A stretch of 64,000 bases of DNA from Cellvibrio sp. 79 (GTDB lineage: Bacteria > Pseudomonadota > Gammaproteobacteria > Pseudomonadales > Cellvibrionaceae), in NCBI GenBank assembly GCA_003056245.1, contig MVDH01000003.1, forward strand, positions 1,093,957 through 1,157,956, read 5' to 3'. This document shows, in pieces, positions 16,788 through 27,078 of the stretch (the stretch's first letter is position 1; each line of letters starts with the position of its first letter). The notes beneath the pieces were generated by a model that did no database searches, had not been told where the DNA came from, and saw only the letters and a list, made by a program, of their open reading frames with translations. The translations under genes were made by a program, and so were the position numbers.

Positions 16788-17552
16788 ATGAAACAACGTA
16801 AACCTATCGTGATTGCCAACTGGAAATTAAACGGCGGCCTGGACCTGATTTGCACGTCGGTCGCCTCTTTTATCGGCAAACACTTCGCAGCACAAATTGC
16901 GATTTGCCCGCCCTATTTGTACATGCGCGACATGATGACTTTTTTGCAATTTTCCGAATTGCAAATTGGCAGCCAGAATTTAAGTCGCTATGAATCCGGT
17001 GCATACACCGGCGAAACTTCTGCGCAAATGTTAAAAGAAGCAGGTTGTTCATTGTGCTTGATCGGCCACTCCGAACGCCGCGCGATGTTTGCAGAAAACA
17101 ACGAAGGCTGTCAGATCAAAGTGCGCACTGCATTAAGCCACGATTTATTACCCGTGCTCTGCGTTGGTGAAAATCAACAGGAGCGCGAATCCAACATCAC
17201 CGAGCAAGTATTGCGTAAACAATTGCGCGAAGGCCTGCCACAAATGGACCTCAACGGCAAAGACCTGTGCATCGCCTATGAACCCGTGTGGGCAATTGGC
17301 ACCGGCCTTGCAGCAACACCGGCAATTGCACAAGAAGTGCATCAATTTATTCGCCGCGAAGTCACCGAAATTTACAATGCGGAAATTGCCAATGGTGTCA
17401 GGATTTTATACGGCGGCAGCGTGACCAAAGCGAATGCCCACGACCTGTTACAGCAAGCCGATATCGATGGATTATTGGTTGGGGGCGCCAGTCTGGACCC
17501 CGGCCATTTCCTCGCCATTTGCGAACAGGCATCGGATCTCGCCGACGAGTAA
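16788..17552 (+). CDS. tpiA: Triosephosphate isomerase
   Basis: 254 residues, a full-length TIM barrel. NWKLNG near the N-terminus supplies the catalytic Lys and Asn, CLIGHSERR the catalytic His, and AYEPVWAIGTG the catalytic Glu with the start of the mobile loop; RILYGGSV is the phosphate-binding loop. It interconverts dihydroxyacetone phosphate and glyceraldehyde 3-phosphate. ATG 16788 has GGGA upstream and gives the family start MKQRKPIVIANWK. Followed by fba and fbp, a gluconeogenic set rather than the usual tpiA-secG neighbourhood of gammaproteobacteria. Confidence 0.97.
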   Translation: MKQRKPIVIANWKLNGGLDLICTSVASFIGKHFAAQIAICPPYLYMRDMMTFLQFSELQIGSQNLSRYESGAYTGETSAQMLKEAGCSLCLIGHSERRAMFAENNEGCQIKVRTALSHDLLPVLCVGENQQERESNITEQVLRKQLREGLPQMDLNGKDLCIAYEPVWAIGTGLAATPAIAQEVHQFIRREVTEIYNAEIANGVRILYGGSVTKANAHDLLQQADIDGLLVGGASLDPGHFLAICEQASDLADE

Positions 17553-17634
17553 TTCAATTAAAAACTGCATTGCAATAAAAAATTAATCAAAAAGAAGTAC
17601 AACGAAAATTTGGAAATGGCTAATCCGTTAGCGT

Positions 17635-17656
17635 GGCTGTCCGCCTGACGGCAGCC
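17635..17656 (+). promoter_or_regulatory. Stem-loop in the fba leader
   Basis: GGCTG and CCG (17635-17643, one bulged T) pair with CGG and CAGCC (17649-17656) in the 180-bp tpiA-fba gap. No T-run, so not a standard terminator. Role unknown. Confidence 0.3.
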
Positions 17657-17732
17657 GAAAACTTTGCAGATATTTCGCAGCAATCGGCGGCAAACTCGGT
17701 CATCACAAAAATCAACCACAGCTCAGGATTTG

Positions 17733-18815
17733 ATGATGAACACTCTTGCCCAGTTAGTAGCCCCAGGGGTCGCCACCGGCGATGATGTACAAACTTTATT
17801 AAATGCCGCCAAAACGGGCGGCTTTGCTTATCCCGCCGTTAACGCCGCCAACACCAACACTATTAACGCCACGCTGGAAGCCGCGCGCAACGTTAATTCG
17901 CCCGTCATTGTGCAATTGTCGCAAGGCGGCTCGGCATTTTTTTGCGGAAAAAGTTTAAAACTGGATGGATTGCAAAGTTCGGTACTCGGGTCCATCGCCG
18001 CTGCCCATTACGTGCATACTGTCGCTGAAGCCTATGGCGTTCCGGTAATTTTGCATACGGATCACGCCGCGAAAAAATTATTGCCCTGGATTGATGGCTT
18101 GCTCGATGCCAGCGAAAAACATGTTGCGCAAACCGGCAAACCGCTATTTAGCTCACACATGATCGACCTATCGGAAGAAAGCCTGAAAGAAAATATAGAA
18201 ATTTCTGCACACTATTTAGCGCGCATGAAAAAACTCGGCATCACTCTGGAAATAGAATTGGGATGCACCGGCGGCGAAGAAGACGGTGTCGATAATACCG
18301 GTCTGGATAACTCCGCACTTTATACCCAACCGGAAGATGTAGCTTACGCTTATAAACAATTAAGCGAGATCGACGATAAATTTACCATCGCGGCATCTTT
18401 CGGTAATGTGCACGGCGTTTACAAACCCGGCAATGTAAAACTCACGCCAATTATTCTGAAAAACTCCCAGGAATTTGTACGCGAAAAATTCAGGACTGCA
18501 CACAACCCACTGAATTTTGTATTCCATGGTGGTTCCGGTTCAGATCCACAGGAGATCGCCGAATCGCTCAATTATGGTGTGGTAAAAATGAATATCGATA
18601 CCGATACCCAATGGGCTTTTTGGGAAGGCACGATGGAGTTTTACAAAACCAACAGCGGTTGCCTGCAAGGCCAGATCGGCAACCCTGATGGCGACGATAA
18701 ACCTAACAAAAAATTCTACGATCCGCGCGTTTGGTTACGCCACAGTGAAGAACATATGGCCAAGCGATTGGAACAATCCTTTGCCGATCTGAATTGCCTT
18801 AATCGTTACGTTTAA
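17733..18815 (+). CDS. fba: Class II fructose-bisphosphate aldolase
   Basis: 360 residues, the length of the E. coli FbaA (class IIA) type. Zinc-binding and catalytic motifs are present: VILHTDHAAKK (Asp and His), LEIELGCTGGEEDGVDN (Glu), FGNVHGVYKPGNV (His), FVFHGGSGS (His) and VVKMNIDTDTQ. It cleaves or forms fructose 1,6-bisphosphate. Two ATGs in a row at 17733 and 17736 follow CAGGA. The frame extends upstream to 17664 through codons without ribosome site. A strong terminator follows. Confidence 0.96.
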   Translation: MMNTLAQLVAPGVATGDDVQTLLNAAKTGGFAYPAVNAANTNTINATLEAARNVNSPVIVQLSQGGSAFFCGKSLKLDGLQSSVLGSIAAAHYVHTVAEAYGVPVILHTDHAAKKLLPWIDGLLDASEKHVAQTGKPLFSSHMIDLSEESLKENIEISAHYLARMKKLGITLEIELGCTGGEEDGVDNTGLDNSALYTQPEDVAYAYKQLSEIDDKFTIAASFGNVHGVYKPGNVKLTPIILKNSQEFVREKFRTAHNPLNFVFHGGSGSDPQEIAESLNYGVVKMNIDTDTQWAFWEGTMEFYKTNSGCLQGQIGNPDGDDKPNKKFYDPRVWLRHSEEHMAKRLEQSFADLNCLNRYV

Positions 18816-18829
18816 GTTATTTATCCGGC

Positions 18830-18862
18830 ACAAGGCCAATATTGGTTGGCCTTGTATTTTTT
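18830..18862 (+). terminator. Intrinsic terminator between fba and fbp
   Basis: Perfect 10-bp stem ACAAGGCCAA / TTGGCCTTGT (18830-18839 with 18846-18855), six-base loop, then A and T6. It ends only 16 nt before the fbp start codon, so fbp must be reached by read-through. Confidence 0.93.
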
Positions 18863-18878
18863 CATAGCAGGAAAATTC

Positions 18879-19850
18879 ATGATTAATTTATTTCAACACT
18901 TGCGCGATGAATCGGTAGACGCGTCGTTGGTGCAACTTTTGGAAAGTGTTATTAACGCCAGTAAAGAAATCGCGTTTCGGGTACGCCAGGGCGCGCTCGC
19001 GGGTGTGCTGGGCTCAACACAGGATGAAAATATCCAGGGCGAAACCCAAAAGAACCTGGACGTTATCAGCAACCAATTATTAAAAGATTTACTGCTCGCC
19101 TGTCCTCATGTGCGCGCCCTCGCCTCGGAAGAGGAAGACACTGTTGTTGCGGGAAATCCGCAAGGTGAATTTATCATTGCGTTTGATCCGCTTGATGGTT
19201 CTTCCAATATCGACATCAACGGACAGATTGGTACTATCTTCAGCATTTATCGCGCGCGCGAAAATATTGCGGCTAACGATGAAGCACAATTTCGCCAACA
19301 AGGTTCTACGCAAGTTTGCGCCGGTTATGTGCTTTATGGTCCATCTACTTTATTAGTAATTACTATCGGCAAAGGTACACATGCCTTTACATTGGACACA
19401 ATACAGGGAACATTTTTGCTAACCGCAAAAGATATTCGTATTCCTGCGGACACCAAAGAATTTGCGATCAATATGAGCAACCAGCGTTTCTGGAACGAAA
19501 CCATGCGTCGCTACATTAATGATCTGGTGCTTGGCGAAAGTGGTCCACGCGGGAAAAATTTCAACATGCGCTGGAATGCGGCGATGGTAGGAGATGTGCA
19601 TCGGATTATTTCGCGTGGGGGAATATTTTTATATCCATCGGATAATCGCAATCCCAAACAACCGGCTAAATTGCGTTTACTTTATGAAGCGAATCCGATG
19701 GCGTTGTTGATTGAAAATGCCGGGGGAAAAGCCTGGAATGAAACCCAGCGTATTCTGGAAATCCAACCGAGGGAATTACATGAACGTGTAGCGGTAATCC
19801 TGGGTTCAGCCAACGAAGTAGATATGTGCCTGAATTATTCCGGCTCATAA
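18879..19850 (+). CDS. fbp: Fructose-1,6-bisphosphatase, class I
   Basis: 323 residues with the class I signature: [34 protein letters not shown] (metal site), [27 protein letters not shown] and [22 protein letters not shown]. It removes the 1-phosphate of fructose 1,6-bisphosphate, the committed gluconeogenic step; family members are inhibited by AMP. ATG 18879 is preceded by GCAGGA immediately after the fba terminator. The last 16 bases overlap the convergent sensor kinase gene. Confidence 0.96.
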   Translation: MINLFQHLRDESVDASLVQLLESVINASKEIAFRVRQGALAGVLGSTQDENIQGETQKNLDVISNQLLKDLLLACPHVRALASEEEDTVVAGNPQGEFIIAFDPLDGSSNIDINGQIGTIFSIYRARENIAANDEAQFRQQGSTQVCAGYVLYGPSTLLVITIGKGTHAFTLDTIQGTFLLTAKDIRIPADTKEFAINMSNQRFWNETMRRYINDLVLGESGPRGKNFNMRWNAAMVGDVHRIISRGGIFLYPSDNRNPKQPAKLRLLYEANPMALLIENAGGKAWNETQRILEIQPRELHERVAVILGSANEVDMCLNYSGS

Positions 19851-21187
19851 ATAATTGGCAGTTCAATACGTGCGCAACAACCCCTGGCTGATTCACGATT
19901 GAAAATATGCAAGCTGCCCTGATGCAGTTCGATAATTTGTCGGCTTAACACCAAACCAATACCGGACCCCTGGGCTTTGGTCGTATAGAAGGGAATAAAT
20001 AAATTCTGGTTGTGGCGAATGCCGCAGCCGGAATCAATAATATCAATGCGTAAAATATCGTTCGGGTAATGTTTAATTTCTGTGCTATTAATCACGATCG
20101 CTGCCAATGAATTACCGGCCTCCGGATGCTGCATAGCTTCAATGGCGTTTTTCAACAAATTAATCAGCACCTGTTTTATCTGGGCTGCATCAAGGGCGTA
20201 CGCCCTATCCATATTTCCTTCAAGTAAAATTTGTTGCGGAGCAAACAATGGCAAAATTGGATTGATCAATGATCCAAGTGTAATATTTTCGCACACGGGA
20301 TGTTTAATAATAGTCAAACTGCGATAACGGGCAATAAATTCGGTAAGCGATCTAGCGCGATCAGCGATTATCTCTGCACTGTAAACAATATCCTCACGCG
20401 TATCCGTTGCAATTTCGCTGCTTTTAATAATATCGATCAATGAATGGCTCAACGACGCAATCGGGGCGAGGGAATTATTAATTTCATGGCTGATGACGCG
20501 CACCAGACTCTCCCAGGATTTTAGCTCCTCCTGACGCAATACAGAATTCATATCCGTAAGTAAAATCAATGTTTGATCGCTGCCAAACTCACGGAATTTA
20601 TCTACTTGTATATAGAGTTTTTTAATTTTTTCACCCGCAGCAAAACTTATTAACTCCTTCGTGGATTTACTGTCGGGGAGACTCAGGTTCAGCTGTTGTA
20701 AGTTTTTGATAAGCACAGGCTGCTGGATATTTAACATAGCGACTGCTGCAGTGTTTATCACTGAAATATTTCCCTCTGCATCGGCAGTAATAACACCTAT
20801 ATCAATCTGGGTAATAATTTTTTCCAACAGCGCACGTTTTTCCACATTGGCCAGTTTATGGCTGGAAAGCTCATTGGAAAGGGTATTAATGCTTTCCACC
20901 AAACTATGTAATCCGGATGAACGTAATTCTTGTCGCGCCTTCAATGAGAAATCGCCTTGCAGCATCCCCTCTACGATGGAAGTTAAACTGCGCAAGCGCC
21001 AGGTTAACTCATGGCGGGTAATATAAATGGCGTAACCAATCAGACTAAGCTGTAGTAAACAAAAAATGGCAATAAAATAAATAGAAAGATTTTGCTGCAC
21101 ACAAAGCCACAGGCTAAACAGCGTCACCGGAAAACTGGCGGTTAGAAGCGCACGGGTTTGAATGAATTCAATGGGACGTTTTTTCAT
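19835..21187 (-). CDS. Sensor histidine kinase, NtrY-like, of the MacB-type exporter locus
   Basis: 450 residues: two N-terminal transmembrane helices (about 12-30 and 34-56) with almost no periplasmic loop, HAMP-like segment, PAS (about 120-210), then a dimerisation/phosphoacceptor helix with H234 in [13 protein letters not shown] and an ATPase domain ([33 protein letters not shown]). The short loop suggests sensing within the membrane. Its ATG overlaps the stop of the response regulator (ATGA). It is the cognate kinase of that regulator and probably controls the exporter upstream in the same operon. Convergent overlap of 16 bp with fbp. Confidence 0.92.
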   Translation of the reverse strand: MKKRPIEFIQTRALLTASFPVTLFSLWLCVQQNLSIYFIAIFCLLQLSLIGYAIYITRHELTWRLRSLTSIVEGMLQGDFSLKARQELRSSGLHSLVESINTLSNELSSHKLANVEKRALLEKIITQIDIGVITADAEGNISVINTAAVAMLNIQQPVLIKNLQQLNLSLPDSKSTKELISFAAGEKIKKLYIQVDKFREFGSDQTLILLTDMNSVLRQEELKSWESLVRVISHEINNSLAPIASLSHSLIDIIKSSEIATDTREDIVYSAEIIADRARSLTEFIARYRSLTIIKHPVCENITLGSLINPILPLFAPQQILLEGNMDRAYALDAAQIKQVLINLLKNAIEAMQHPEAGNSLAAIVINSTEIKHYPNDILRIDIIDSGCGIRHNQNLFIPFYTTKAQGSGIGLVLSRQIIELHQGSLHIFNRESARGCCARIELPIIYEPE

Positions 21188-22572
21188 CGGATCTGCAATT
21201 TTTCCAGACGCCGATAAAATGCACTGCGGCTTAAACCTAATGAACTGGCCGTTTTCGACATATTGCCGGACTGCTGCAAAATTCTTGCTTCGATAATATT
21301 TTTTTCAATCTCATCCAGAGTGCTATTACTGTAAGCATCATAAAGGGATTGATCAGCAAGACCCGTGGAATTATATACATCGTCCAGCATCAAAATATCG
21401 GCGTCAATTTTTCCGTTTTCACATAAAATCAAGCTACGCTCGATAACATGCTGCAATTCGCGAATATTGCCTGGCCAGTTATAGTTGTTTAACAAGAGGC
21501 GAGCCTCGGTTGTTAATTCAGGTTGTGGCCGCCGATGGCGAAGGCATGCTGCCACTAAAAATTGATTGCATAAATCATCAATATCTTCACGCCGTTCACG
21601 CAATGCAGGCACACGGATTTCCACTGTGTTTAACCGATAAAGCAGATCCTGGCGAAAACTGCCGTCAGCTACCATCGCTTGAATATTGGCATTACTTGCC
21701 GAAACCAAACGTACATCCGTTTGAATAGTTGTTGATGATCCCAAGCGTTCAAATTGCCGCTCTTCCAATACGCGCAATAGTTTTGCCTGCTGGCCAAGTG
21801 GGATATTGCCAATTTCATCCAAAAATAATGTGCCTTGATTAGCCAATTCAAAACGGCCAATGCGCGTTTCTTTGGCATCGGTAAAAGCACCTTTTACATG
21901 GCCAAACATTTCACTTTCAAATAACGATTCAGTAATCGCCCCCATATTAATCGCAATCATTTGCTGATTCTGGCGCGGAGACAACTGGTGGATATAATGC
22001 GCCAGCATACTTTTCCCGGTGCCATTCTCACCCGATAAATAAATATTCAAATCACTGGCAGCAACACGTTGCACAGTTTCCAGAACCATTTTCATGGCCG
22101 GTGATCTGGAACTGATACTGATCGTTTTTTGTGTCGCTATTTTTTCACTGAGTAATTTATTTTCTGCGATCAATGCAGCCTGAAAACGTTTTTGCTGCAC
22201 GATGCTAGCCTGGGTGCGCACAATGTTCAGCAAACGCTCGTTCTCCCAAGGCTTTTCAATAAAATCACTTGCACCTTGCTGCAAGGATTTCACGGCAAGT
22301 TCAATGGAACCCCAGCCCGTCATCACCACCAGAGGCATATCACTATTAAATTGCTGGCATCGGCCAATTAAATCCAGCCCTTCACCGCCCGAAGTAGTGT
22401 CATGGGTAAAATTCATATCCAACAACACAATATCAATGGTAAATTTCTGTAGCGCTGCAAGCGCCTCATGCGGGCCTTTTGCCAACAACACATGGTGCTG
22501 GTCGCGTTTCAGTAATAACTTCAACGCAGCCAAAATTGCTTCATCATCATCAACGACTAATACATTTGCCAT
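21184..22572 (-). CDS. Sigma-54-type response regulator (NtrC family)
   Basis: 462 residues: receiver with D52 and K107; AAA+ domain with Walker A GENGTGKS (181-188), the L1 loop GAFTDA (228-233), Walker B TLFLDEIG; C-terminal Fis-type helix-turn-helix (MSKTASSLGLSRSAFYRRL). GAFTDA replaces the GAFTGA that contacts sigma-54 in classical activators, so it may still act with sigma-54 or may work differently. It sits between the permease (23 bp gap) and the kinase (overlap), so the exporter operon probably includes its own control system. Confidence 0.92.
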   Translation of the reverse strand: MANVLVVDDDEAILAALKLLLKRDQHHVLLAKGPHEALAALQKFTIDIVLLDMNFTHDTTSGGEGLDLIGRCQQFNSDMPLVVMTGWGSIELAVKSLQQGASDFIEKPWENERLLNIVRTQASIVQQKRFQAALIAENKLLSEKIATQKTISISSRSPAMKMVLETVQRVAASDLNIYLSGENGTGKSMLAHYIHQLSPRQNQQMIAINMGAITESLFESEMFGHVKGAFTDAKETRIGRFELANQGTLFLDEIGNIPLGQQAKLLRVLEERQFERLGSSTTIQTDVRLVSASNANIQAMVADGSFRQDLLYRLNTVEIRVPALRERREDIDDLCNQFLVAACLRHRRPQPELTTEARLLLNNYNWPGNIRELQHVIERSLILCENGKIDADILMLDDVYNSTGLADQSLYDAYSNSTLDEIEKNIIEARILQQSGNMSKTASSLGLSRSAFYRRLEKLQIR

Positions 22573-22595
22573 TTTACAACCCGGATGAATTTATT

Positions 22596-25013
22596 TTATT
22601 CATAGCGCACTGCCAATGCCGGCTCCATGCGCAACACACGCTGTAGTGGAATTAGTGTCGCTAACATCACCGCCACAATAATTATGCATGGCACCAGCAG
22701 GTAGGCTAGCAGATAGAACTGGTTTTCTGCACCAATGGTATTGATAAAATTCCCGCTCATAAAATACGCCAGTGGTATACCAACTATAAATCCCGTTATT
22801 AATTGTATGCCGCTTTGACGGGTAAACAGCAGGACGATACTGCTATCAGGTGACCCCAATGCGCGCCGAATGCCTAACTCCTGGGTACGCTGCTCAATGT
22901 GATTTGCCATTACGCCGTAAATACCAGTCACCGCCATTACCAATGCGCAGACAGCGAACAATAAAAATATTCGCTTAACAAACTCCAACAGCATGCGATT
23001 ACTTTCTGCTTGCGCGGTCAAGGCCGCGAAACGATACATGGGTAAATTGGGATCTATTTTATGTAATACATCTGCCAGCGGCTTTTGGTAATGATTGGGA
23101 TCGGAACGGGTTTTTAATACAATCGCCATCGCATCGCGCGGCATCTGGCTAAAAGGAACATAGATAGTTGGTGATTGTTCCGGACCGAATACACTGCCTT
23201 GCAATAATTGCGGCACCACACCCACTACCGTCATCCATTCATCAGGTGCACTTTGCGTGTTCGATATACGACGAATACGTTTTCCAATTGCCGATTCGCC
23301 CGGCCACAATTTTTCGGCAAATAGATCAGAGATCACGACTACTTTAGGTGAGTTGAGGTTATCGCGCTGATCGAGCACGCGCCCCTCCAATAACGGGATA
23401 GCAAGCGCTTCAAAAGTATTGGGATACACCTGCACCAAATGCGCCTGCGGAAAAACAAAATCAGGAAACTCCTGGCCTTCGGGCTGGAAACTGCCCGGCG
23501 GTAAAAACTCGGTAGGCACGTGCGACATTAGCGTCGCTTTTTCTACACCGGGAATCTTGCTCACTTCCATTAATACACGATCATAGTAACCGGTTTGCGC
23601 TGGCCCCTGCGGATATATGGCAGCGGGAGGATTCACGCGCGCGGTTAAGAAATTTTCAATATCAATGCCATAACCTTCAGTGACTACCTGATAGATCAGG
23701 ATAGAAATAATTCCCGCCACTATCATCAACGTGCACGACAAACCGATTTCAATAACTACCAGTATTTTACTGATCAGACCTGCAGTTTTTCCCATTGATG
23801 TTTTTGCCGCGTCTTTTAATACCGCATTAAAATTTCCACCCGATGCTTTCCATGCGGGAATAAAACCGGTCACTAATGCCGTTAACAGGATAATAACAAT
23901 AGCATTGACAACATCTTCCGCTTTAAGTGATATGGCAGCACTAAATGGAAAACCCTCCGTACTACGATCTACAAAAAATTGGGTGGTAAGATCCAGCCCC
24001 CAACCGGCAAACAAAATTGCCAATAAGCCACCAATTCCGCAAATGAATAAACTTTCCCACAGCATCTGCGTAATCAAGCGCGCACGCGGTGCACCCAATG
24101 CGACACGTATAGCAATTTCCTTTGAGCGCATATTGGCCCTGGCAAGTAATAAATTGCCCACGTTGATACAACTGAGTACCAACACAAACAATCCCGCACT
24201 CAACATGAGATAAAGAATATTAATGGCACCGCGCCGGGTTTCACGTTTATAAAGGTCCACTCGGGCGCTGATATTTTGTTGCGGGTTAATGCGCAGATCG
24301 GGGCTATTGGCAAAAATCGTTTTTAATTCCAGGTCAGCGGCGGCAATTGAAACACCGGGCTTGGTTTTGGCCAATAAACGAATCAACGGCGAATCTTTTA
24401 ATAAATAATTATTGGCATCTTTACCAAACGGCAACCACAGCTGATTATTAAAGGGAAAGAAAAATTCCTTTGGCATTACACCAACCACTTCCACTTGCTG
24501 GCGATTAATCTGTACCGTTTTGCCAATAATAGCTTCATCGCCACCAAAATAGTTTTGCCAAAGATCATAACCAATCACCACTACGCGTGGATTACCGGCA
24601 ACTTGATCACTATCGATTAAAACCCGGCCTAGCAAGGGTGCAACACCGGTGTATTCAAAAAACCCGGAGCCAGCAAAAATTCCCTGGTAGCGAATGGATT
24701 TCACACCGTCTGATAACACCGCTGTCTCTGAACCAAACGCTACGACTAACTCATAGCTTTGGCTCTCTGTTTTTATTTTCTGGTAATCATGCAAGATCGT
24801 TTGTTGTACGCGATTATCCACTAGCCGATTAATAAACATAAGTCGTTCGCCATCGTTAAACTCCAGCGGCCGAAAGACAATACTATTAACAATAGACAAC
24901 ATGAAAATGGAAACACCCAATCCAATCGTCATCACTGCAATGGTCAGTGCGGTAAAGCCCGGCGTTTTAAGTAAAATACGCAGGCTGTATTTAATATCCA
25001 ATAGCAAGCTCAT
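22596..25013 (-). CDS. MacB-like ABC transporter permease with duplicated FtsX/PCD unit
   Basis: 805 residues. One N-terminal helix, a MacB-type periplasmic core (about 50-230), three helices of an FtsX domain (about 270-400), another helix near 420, a second periplasmic core (450-660) and three C-terminal helices (about 680-790, ERTQELGIRRALG coupling motif). This is a fused two-unit permease, about twice the size of MacB-type half permeases such as LolC, as in the ADOP-type permeases. Such exporters push peptides, antibiotics or lipids from the periplasm outward with an adaptor protein. Start overlaps the ATPase stop (ATGA). Confidence 0.92.
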   Translation of the reverse strand: MSLLLDIKYSLRILLKTPGFTALTIAVMTIGLGVSIFMLSIVNSIVFRPLEFNDGERLMFINRLVDNRVQQTILHDYQKIKTESQSYELVVAFGSETAVLSDGVKSIRYQGIFAGSGFFEYTGVAPLLGRVLIDSDQVAGNPRVVVIGYDLWQNYFGGDEAIIGKTVQINRQQVEVVGVMPKEFFFPFNNQLWLPFGKDANNYLLKDSPLIRLLAKTKPGVSIAAADLELKTIFANSPDLRINPQQNISARVDLYKRETRRGAINILYLMLSAGLFVLVLSCINVGNLLLARANMRSKEIAIRVALGAPRARLITQMLWESLFICGIGGLLAILFAGWGLDLTTQFFVDRSTEGFPFSAAISLKAEDVVNAIVIILLTALVTGFIPAWKASGGNFNAVLKDAAKTSMGKTAGLISKILVVIEIGLSCTLMIVAGIISILIYQVVTEGYGIDIENFLTARVNPPAAIYPQGPAQTGYYDRVLMEVSKIPGVEKATLMSHVPTEFLPPGSFQPEGQEFPDFVFPQAHLVQVYPNTFEALAIPLLEGRVLDQRDNLNSPKVVVISDLFAEKLWPGESAIGKRIRRISNTQSAPDEWMTVVGVVPQLLQGSVFGPEQSPTIYVPFSQMPRDAMAIVLKTRSDPNHYQKPLADVLHKIDPNLPMYRFAALTAQAESNRMLLEFVKRIFLLFAVCALVMAVTGIYGVMANHIEQRTQELGIRRALGSPDSSIVLLFTRQSGIQLITGFIVGIPLAYFMSGNFINTIGAENQFYLLAYLLVPCIIIVAVMLATLIPLQRVLRMEPALAVRYE

Positions 25014-25759
25014 ACGACACTCACCTGATCCCTGGCGAATCCAGTGGAAAGCGTTTGCAGCGGACGGCTATCGCAGGAAATATCGCTGACGATTTGCCCA
25101 TCCATCATTTGCACGATGCGATGCGCGCGCTGCGCCGAGCGAGGGTCGTGCGTAACAATACAAATAGTGGCACCATTTGCATGCAAGTTATCCAGCAATG
25201 CCATGACTTCGGCGGCATTTTTTGAATCCAGGTTTCCGGTTGGCTCATCCGCCAATAACAGCGATGGTTTGCCCGCGATTGCCCGTGCAATCGCCACACG
25301 CTGCTGCTGTCCGCCGGATAATTGCGCAGGAAAATGATTAACGCGATGTTGCATGCCCACACTTTGTAATGCCTCGTCAACCATGCCAATACGTTGTTGT
25401 TTGGTTAGATCGGTGCGATAGGTCAATGGCAATTCAACATTTTCCCGAACCGTCATATCGCTAATTAAATTAAACGATTGAAAAATAAAACCAATTTCTT
25501 TATTGCGAATTTGGCTGCGCTGCTTGCTATCCAATTCACTGGCCAAAAGGCTGGATAAAAAATATTGCCCCGCTGATGAACTATCCAATAATCCCATCAC
25601 TGATAACAATGTCGATTTGCCACAACCTGATGGGCCGGTAATAGATACATATTCACCTTGCTGAATAGTCAGATGAATATTGCTTAATGCATGCGTCTCC
25701 ATATCATCGGAAACAAATACCTTTTTGATCGCATCCATTTTAATAAGTTGTCGGGTCAT
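25010..25759 (-). CDS. ABC transporter ATP-binding protein, MacB/LolD type
   Basis: 249 residues with Walker A GPSGCGKST, Q-loop IFQSFN, signature LSGGQQQRVAIARA, Walker B LLLADEPTGNLDS and the switch His in IVTHDPRSA. The LNLDS-type helix and short length mark the LolD/MacB/FtsE group that works with FtsX-fold permeases by mechanotransmission. GGAG eight bases before ATG 25759. Second gene of the exporter operon after the adaptor. Confidence 0.95.
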   Translation of the reverse strand: MTRQLIKMDAIKKVFVSDDMETHALSNIHLTIQQGEYVSITGPSGCGKSTLLSVMGLLDSSSAGQYFLSSLLASELDSKQRSQIRNKEIGFIFQSFNLISDMTVRENVELPLTYRTDLTKQQRIGMVDEALQSVGMQHRVNHFPAQLSGGQQQRVAIARAIAGKPSLLLADEPTGNLDSKNAAEVMALLDNLHANGATICIVTHDPRSAQRAHRIVQMMDGQIVSDISCDSRPLQTLSTGFARDQVSVV

Positions 25760-25821
25760 AACAACGGCTCCTATTGGTTAGTAATTTAATAATTGATACA
25801 AAGTTCGATAAAGCGCGAAAA

Positions 25822-27078
25822 TTAAAGCGTCAACTGCAAGCGCGCATAAGTGTCCAGTTCCGATTGGTCTGAAACAATAATTTGATCATTGACGTTCAGA
25901 CCACTCACAATTTCAATTTTGCTCGCCGAACCACGGCCAAATTCAACGGCAACTTTATCGGCAAACTTGCCATCCGCCGATAATTTAAATACGCGCATTT
26001 TGCGAAAATTTTGCGAGTACGCAGGGCGCTCCACAAATAAAGTGTTACTCAACGCTGCCACCATAATTTCACCGTCCACGGTTAATTCCGGCCGCGCATC
26101 CGCTGGCAAAGGCTCACTGAACTCCACATCAACTTCCACAGTGCCATTCACCACCGCAGGTGAAATGCGCACCACCACACCAGCGATGCGATTGTTGCGG
26201 GTATCCACGCTGACTTTCTGGCCCAGCGCAACCTGCTGGATCTGGATTTCCGGAACTTGCATACGGGCAATTAATTGATCTTGCTGTACCAGCTTGGCAA
26301 TGTTTGCCCCCAAACCCAATTGTTGTCCCGGTTCAATAGCAACCTCTTGCACAACACTTTCCATCGTTGCCCGCACTTGCAGCTGTTCAACTTGCTGCTT
26401 GGCACGCTGGATTTGCTTTTCCAATTTTTGCGCGCGCGCGCGTTTTACTGAAATCTGCGCGGCGACATTTTCCTGCATACTTTTGCTACGGCTCTGCTCA
26501 ATATGCCAGCGCTCTTTTCGCTGGGCAGTTTGCATTTGGATGGATTCATATTCAATTTTTGAAACCGACCCCTGATTACGCTCGCGTAAAAATACCTGCG
26601 CATTCAATGTCAATTCAGAACTTTGAAATAAACTTTTTGCTTCCAATTCAATTGCTTTTTGATCCAGCAGTGCAAATTCGAGATCCTTTGTCTCTGCACT
26701 ATTTTGTGCCTGCATGGCCTCCAGATCCCACTGCAATTCTTCATAGCGCTGCTCTAACTCGGCATTACTCAACTCAGCGATAATATCGCCGGCCTTAACT
26801 CGCGCACCGGGTTTTACAAACACCCGTTCAACCCTGCCATTCGCCTCTGTTGCCAGCCAGCGAATGTGCGTAGGAATCAAGGCACCAGGGGCGCGCACAA
26901 TAATGTCAAAATCGCCTTGGGTAACACTGGCTAAACGCAACGTATTACGTGCAATTTTATAATCCGACGAATTGTGAAAACGGTAAAAAGCCAGTCCGAT
27001 CAAGACACAAATAAAAATCCCGACAGCGCCATGCCAGGATTTGAATCGGCTTTTTTTCTGAGTGATGATAATATCCAC
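25822..27078 (-). CDS. Periplasmic adaptor (HlyD/MFP family) of the exporter
   Basis: About 418 residues: one N-terminal transmembrane helix (about 17-34), a lipoyl-like barrel-sandwich hybrid (TEANGRVERVFVKPGARVKAGDIIAEL and its partner VVQEVAIEPGQQLGLGANIAKLV), a long coiled-coil hairpin between them (about 100-245) and a beta-barrel with KVSVDTRNNRIAGVV. Adaptors of this kind link a MacB-type permease to a TolC-type outer-membrane channel, which is not encoded here. No ATG is available; I took GTG 27078 because it gives a short cytoplasmic N-terminus before the helix. A TTG at 27138 would add 20 unlikely residues. Confidence 0.85.
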   Translation of the reverse strand: MDIIITQKKSRFKSWHGAVGIFICVLIGLAFYRFHNSSDYKIARNTLRLASVTQGDFDIIVRAPGALIPTHIRWLATEANGRVERVFVKPGARVKAGDIIAELSNAELEQRYEELQWDLEAMQAQNSAETKDLEFALLDQKAIELEAKSLFQSSELTLNAQVFLRERNQGSVSKIEYESIQMQTAQRKERWHIEQSRSKSMQENVAAQISVKRARAQKLEKQIQRAKQQVEQLQVRATMESVVQEVAIEPGQQLGLGANIAKLVQQDQLIARMQVPEIQIQQVALGQKVSVDTRNNRIAGVVVRISPAVVNGTVEVDVEFSEPLPADARPELTVDGEIMVAALSNTLFVERPAYSQNFRKMRVFKLSADGKFADKVAVEFGRGSASKIEIVSGLNVNDQIIVSDQSELDTYARLQLTL

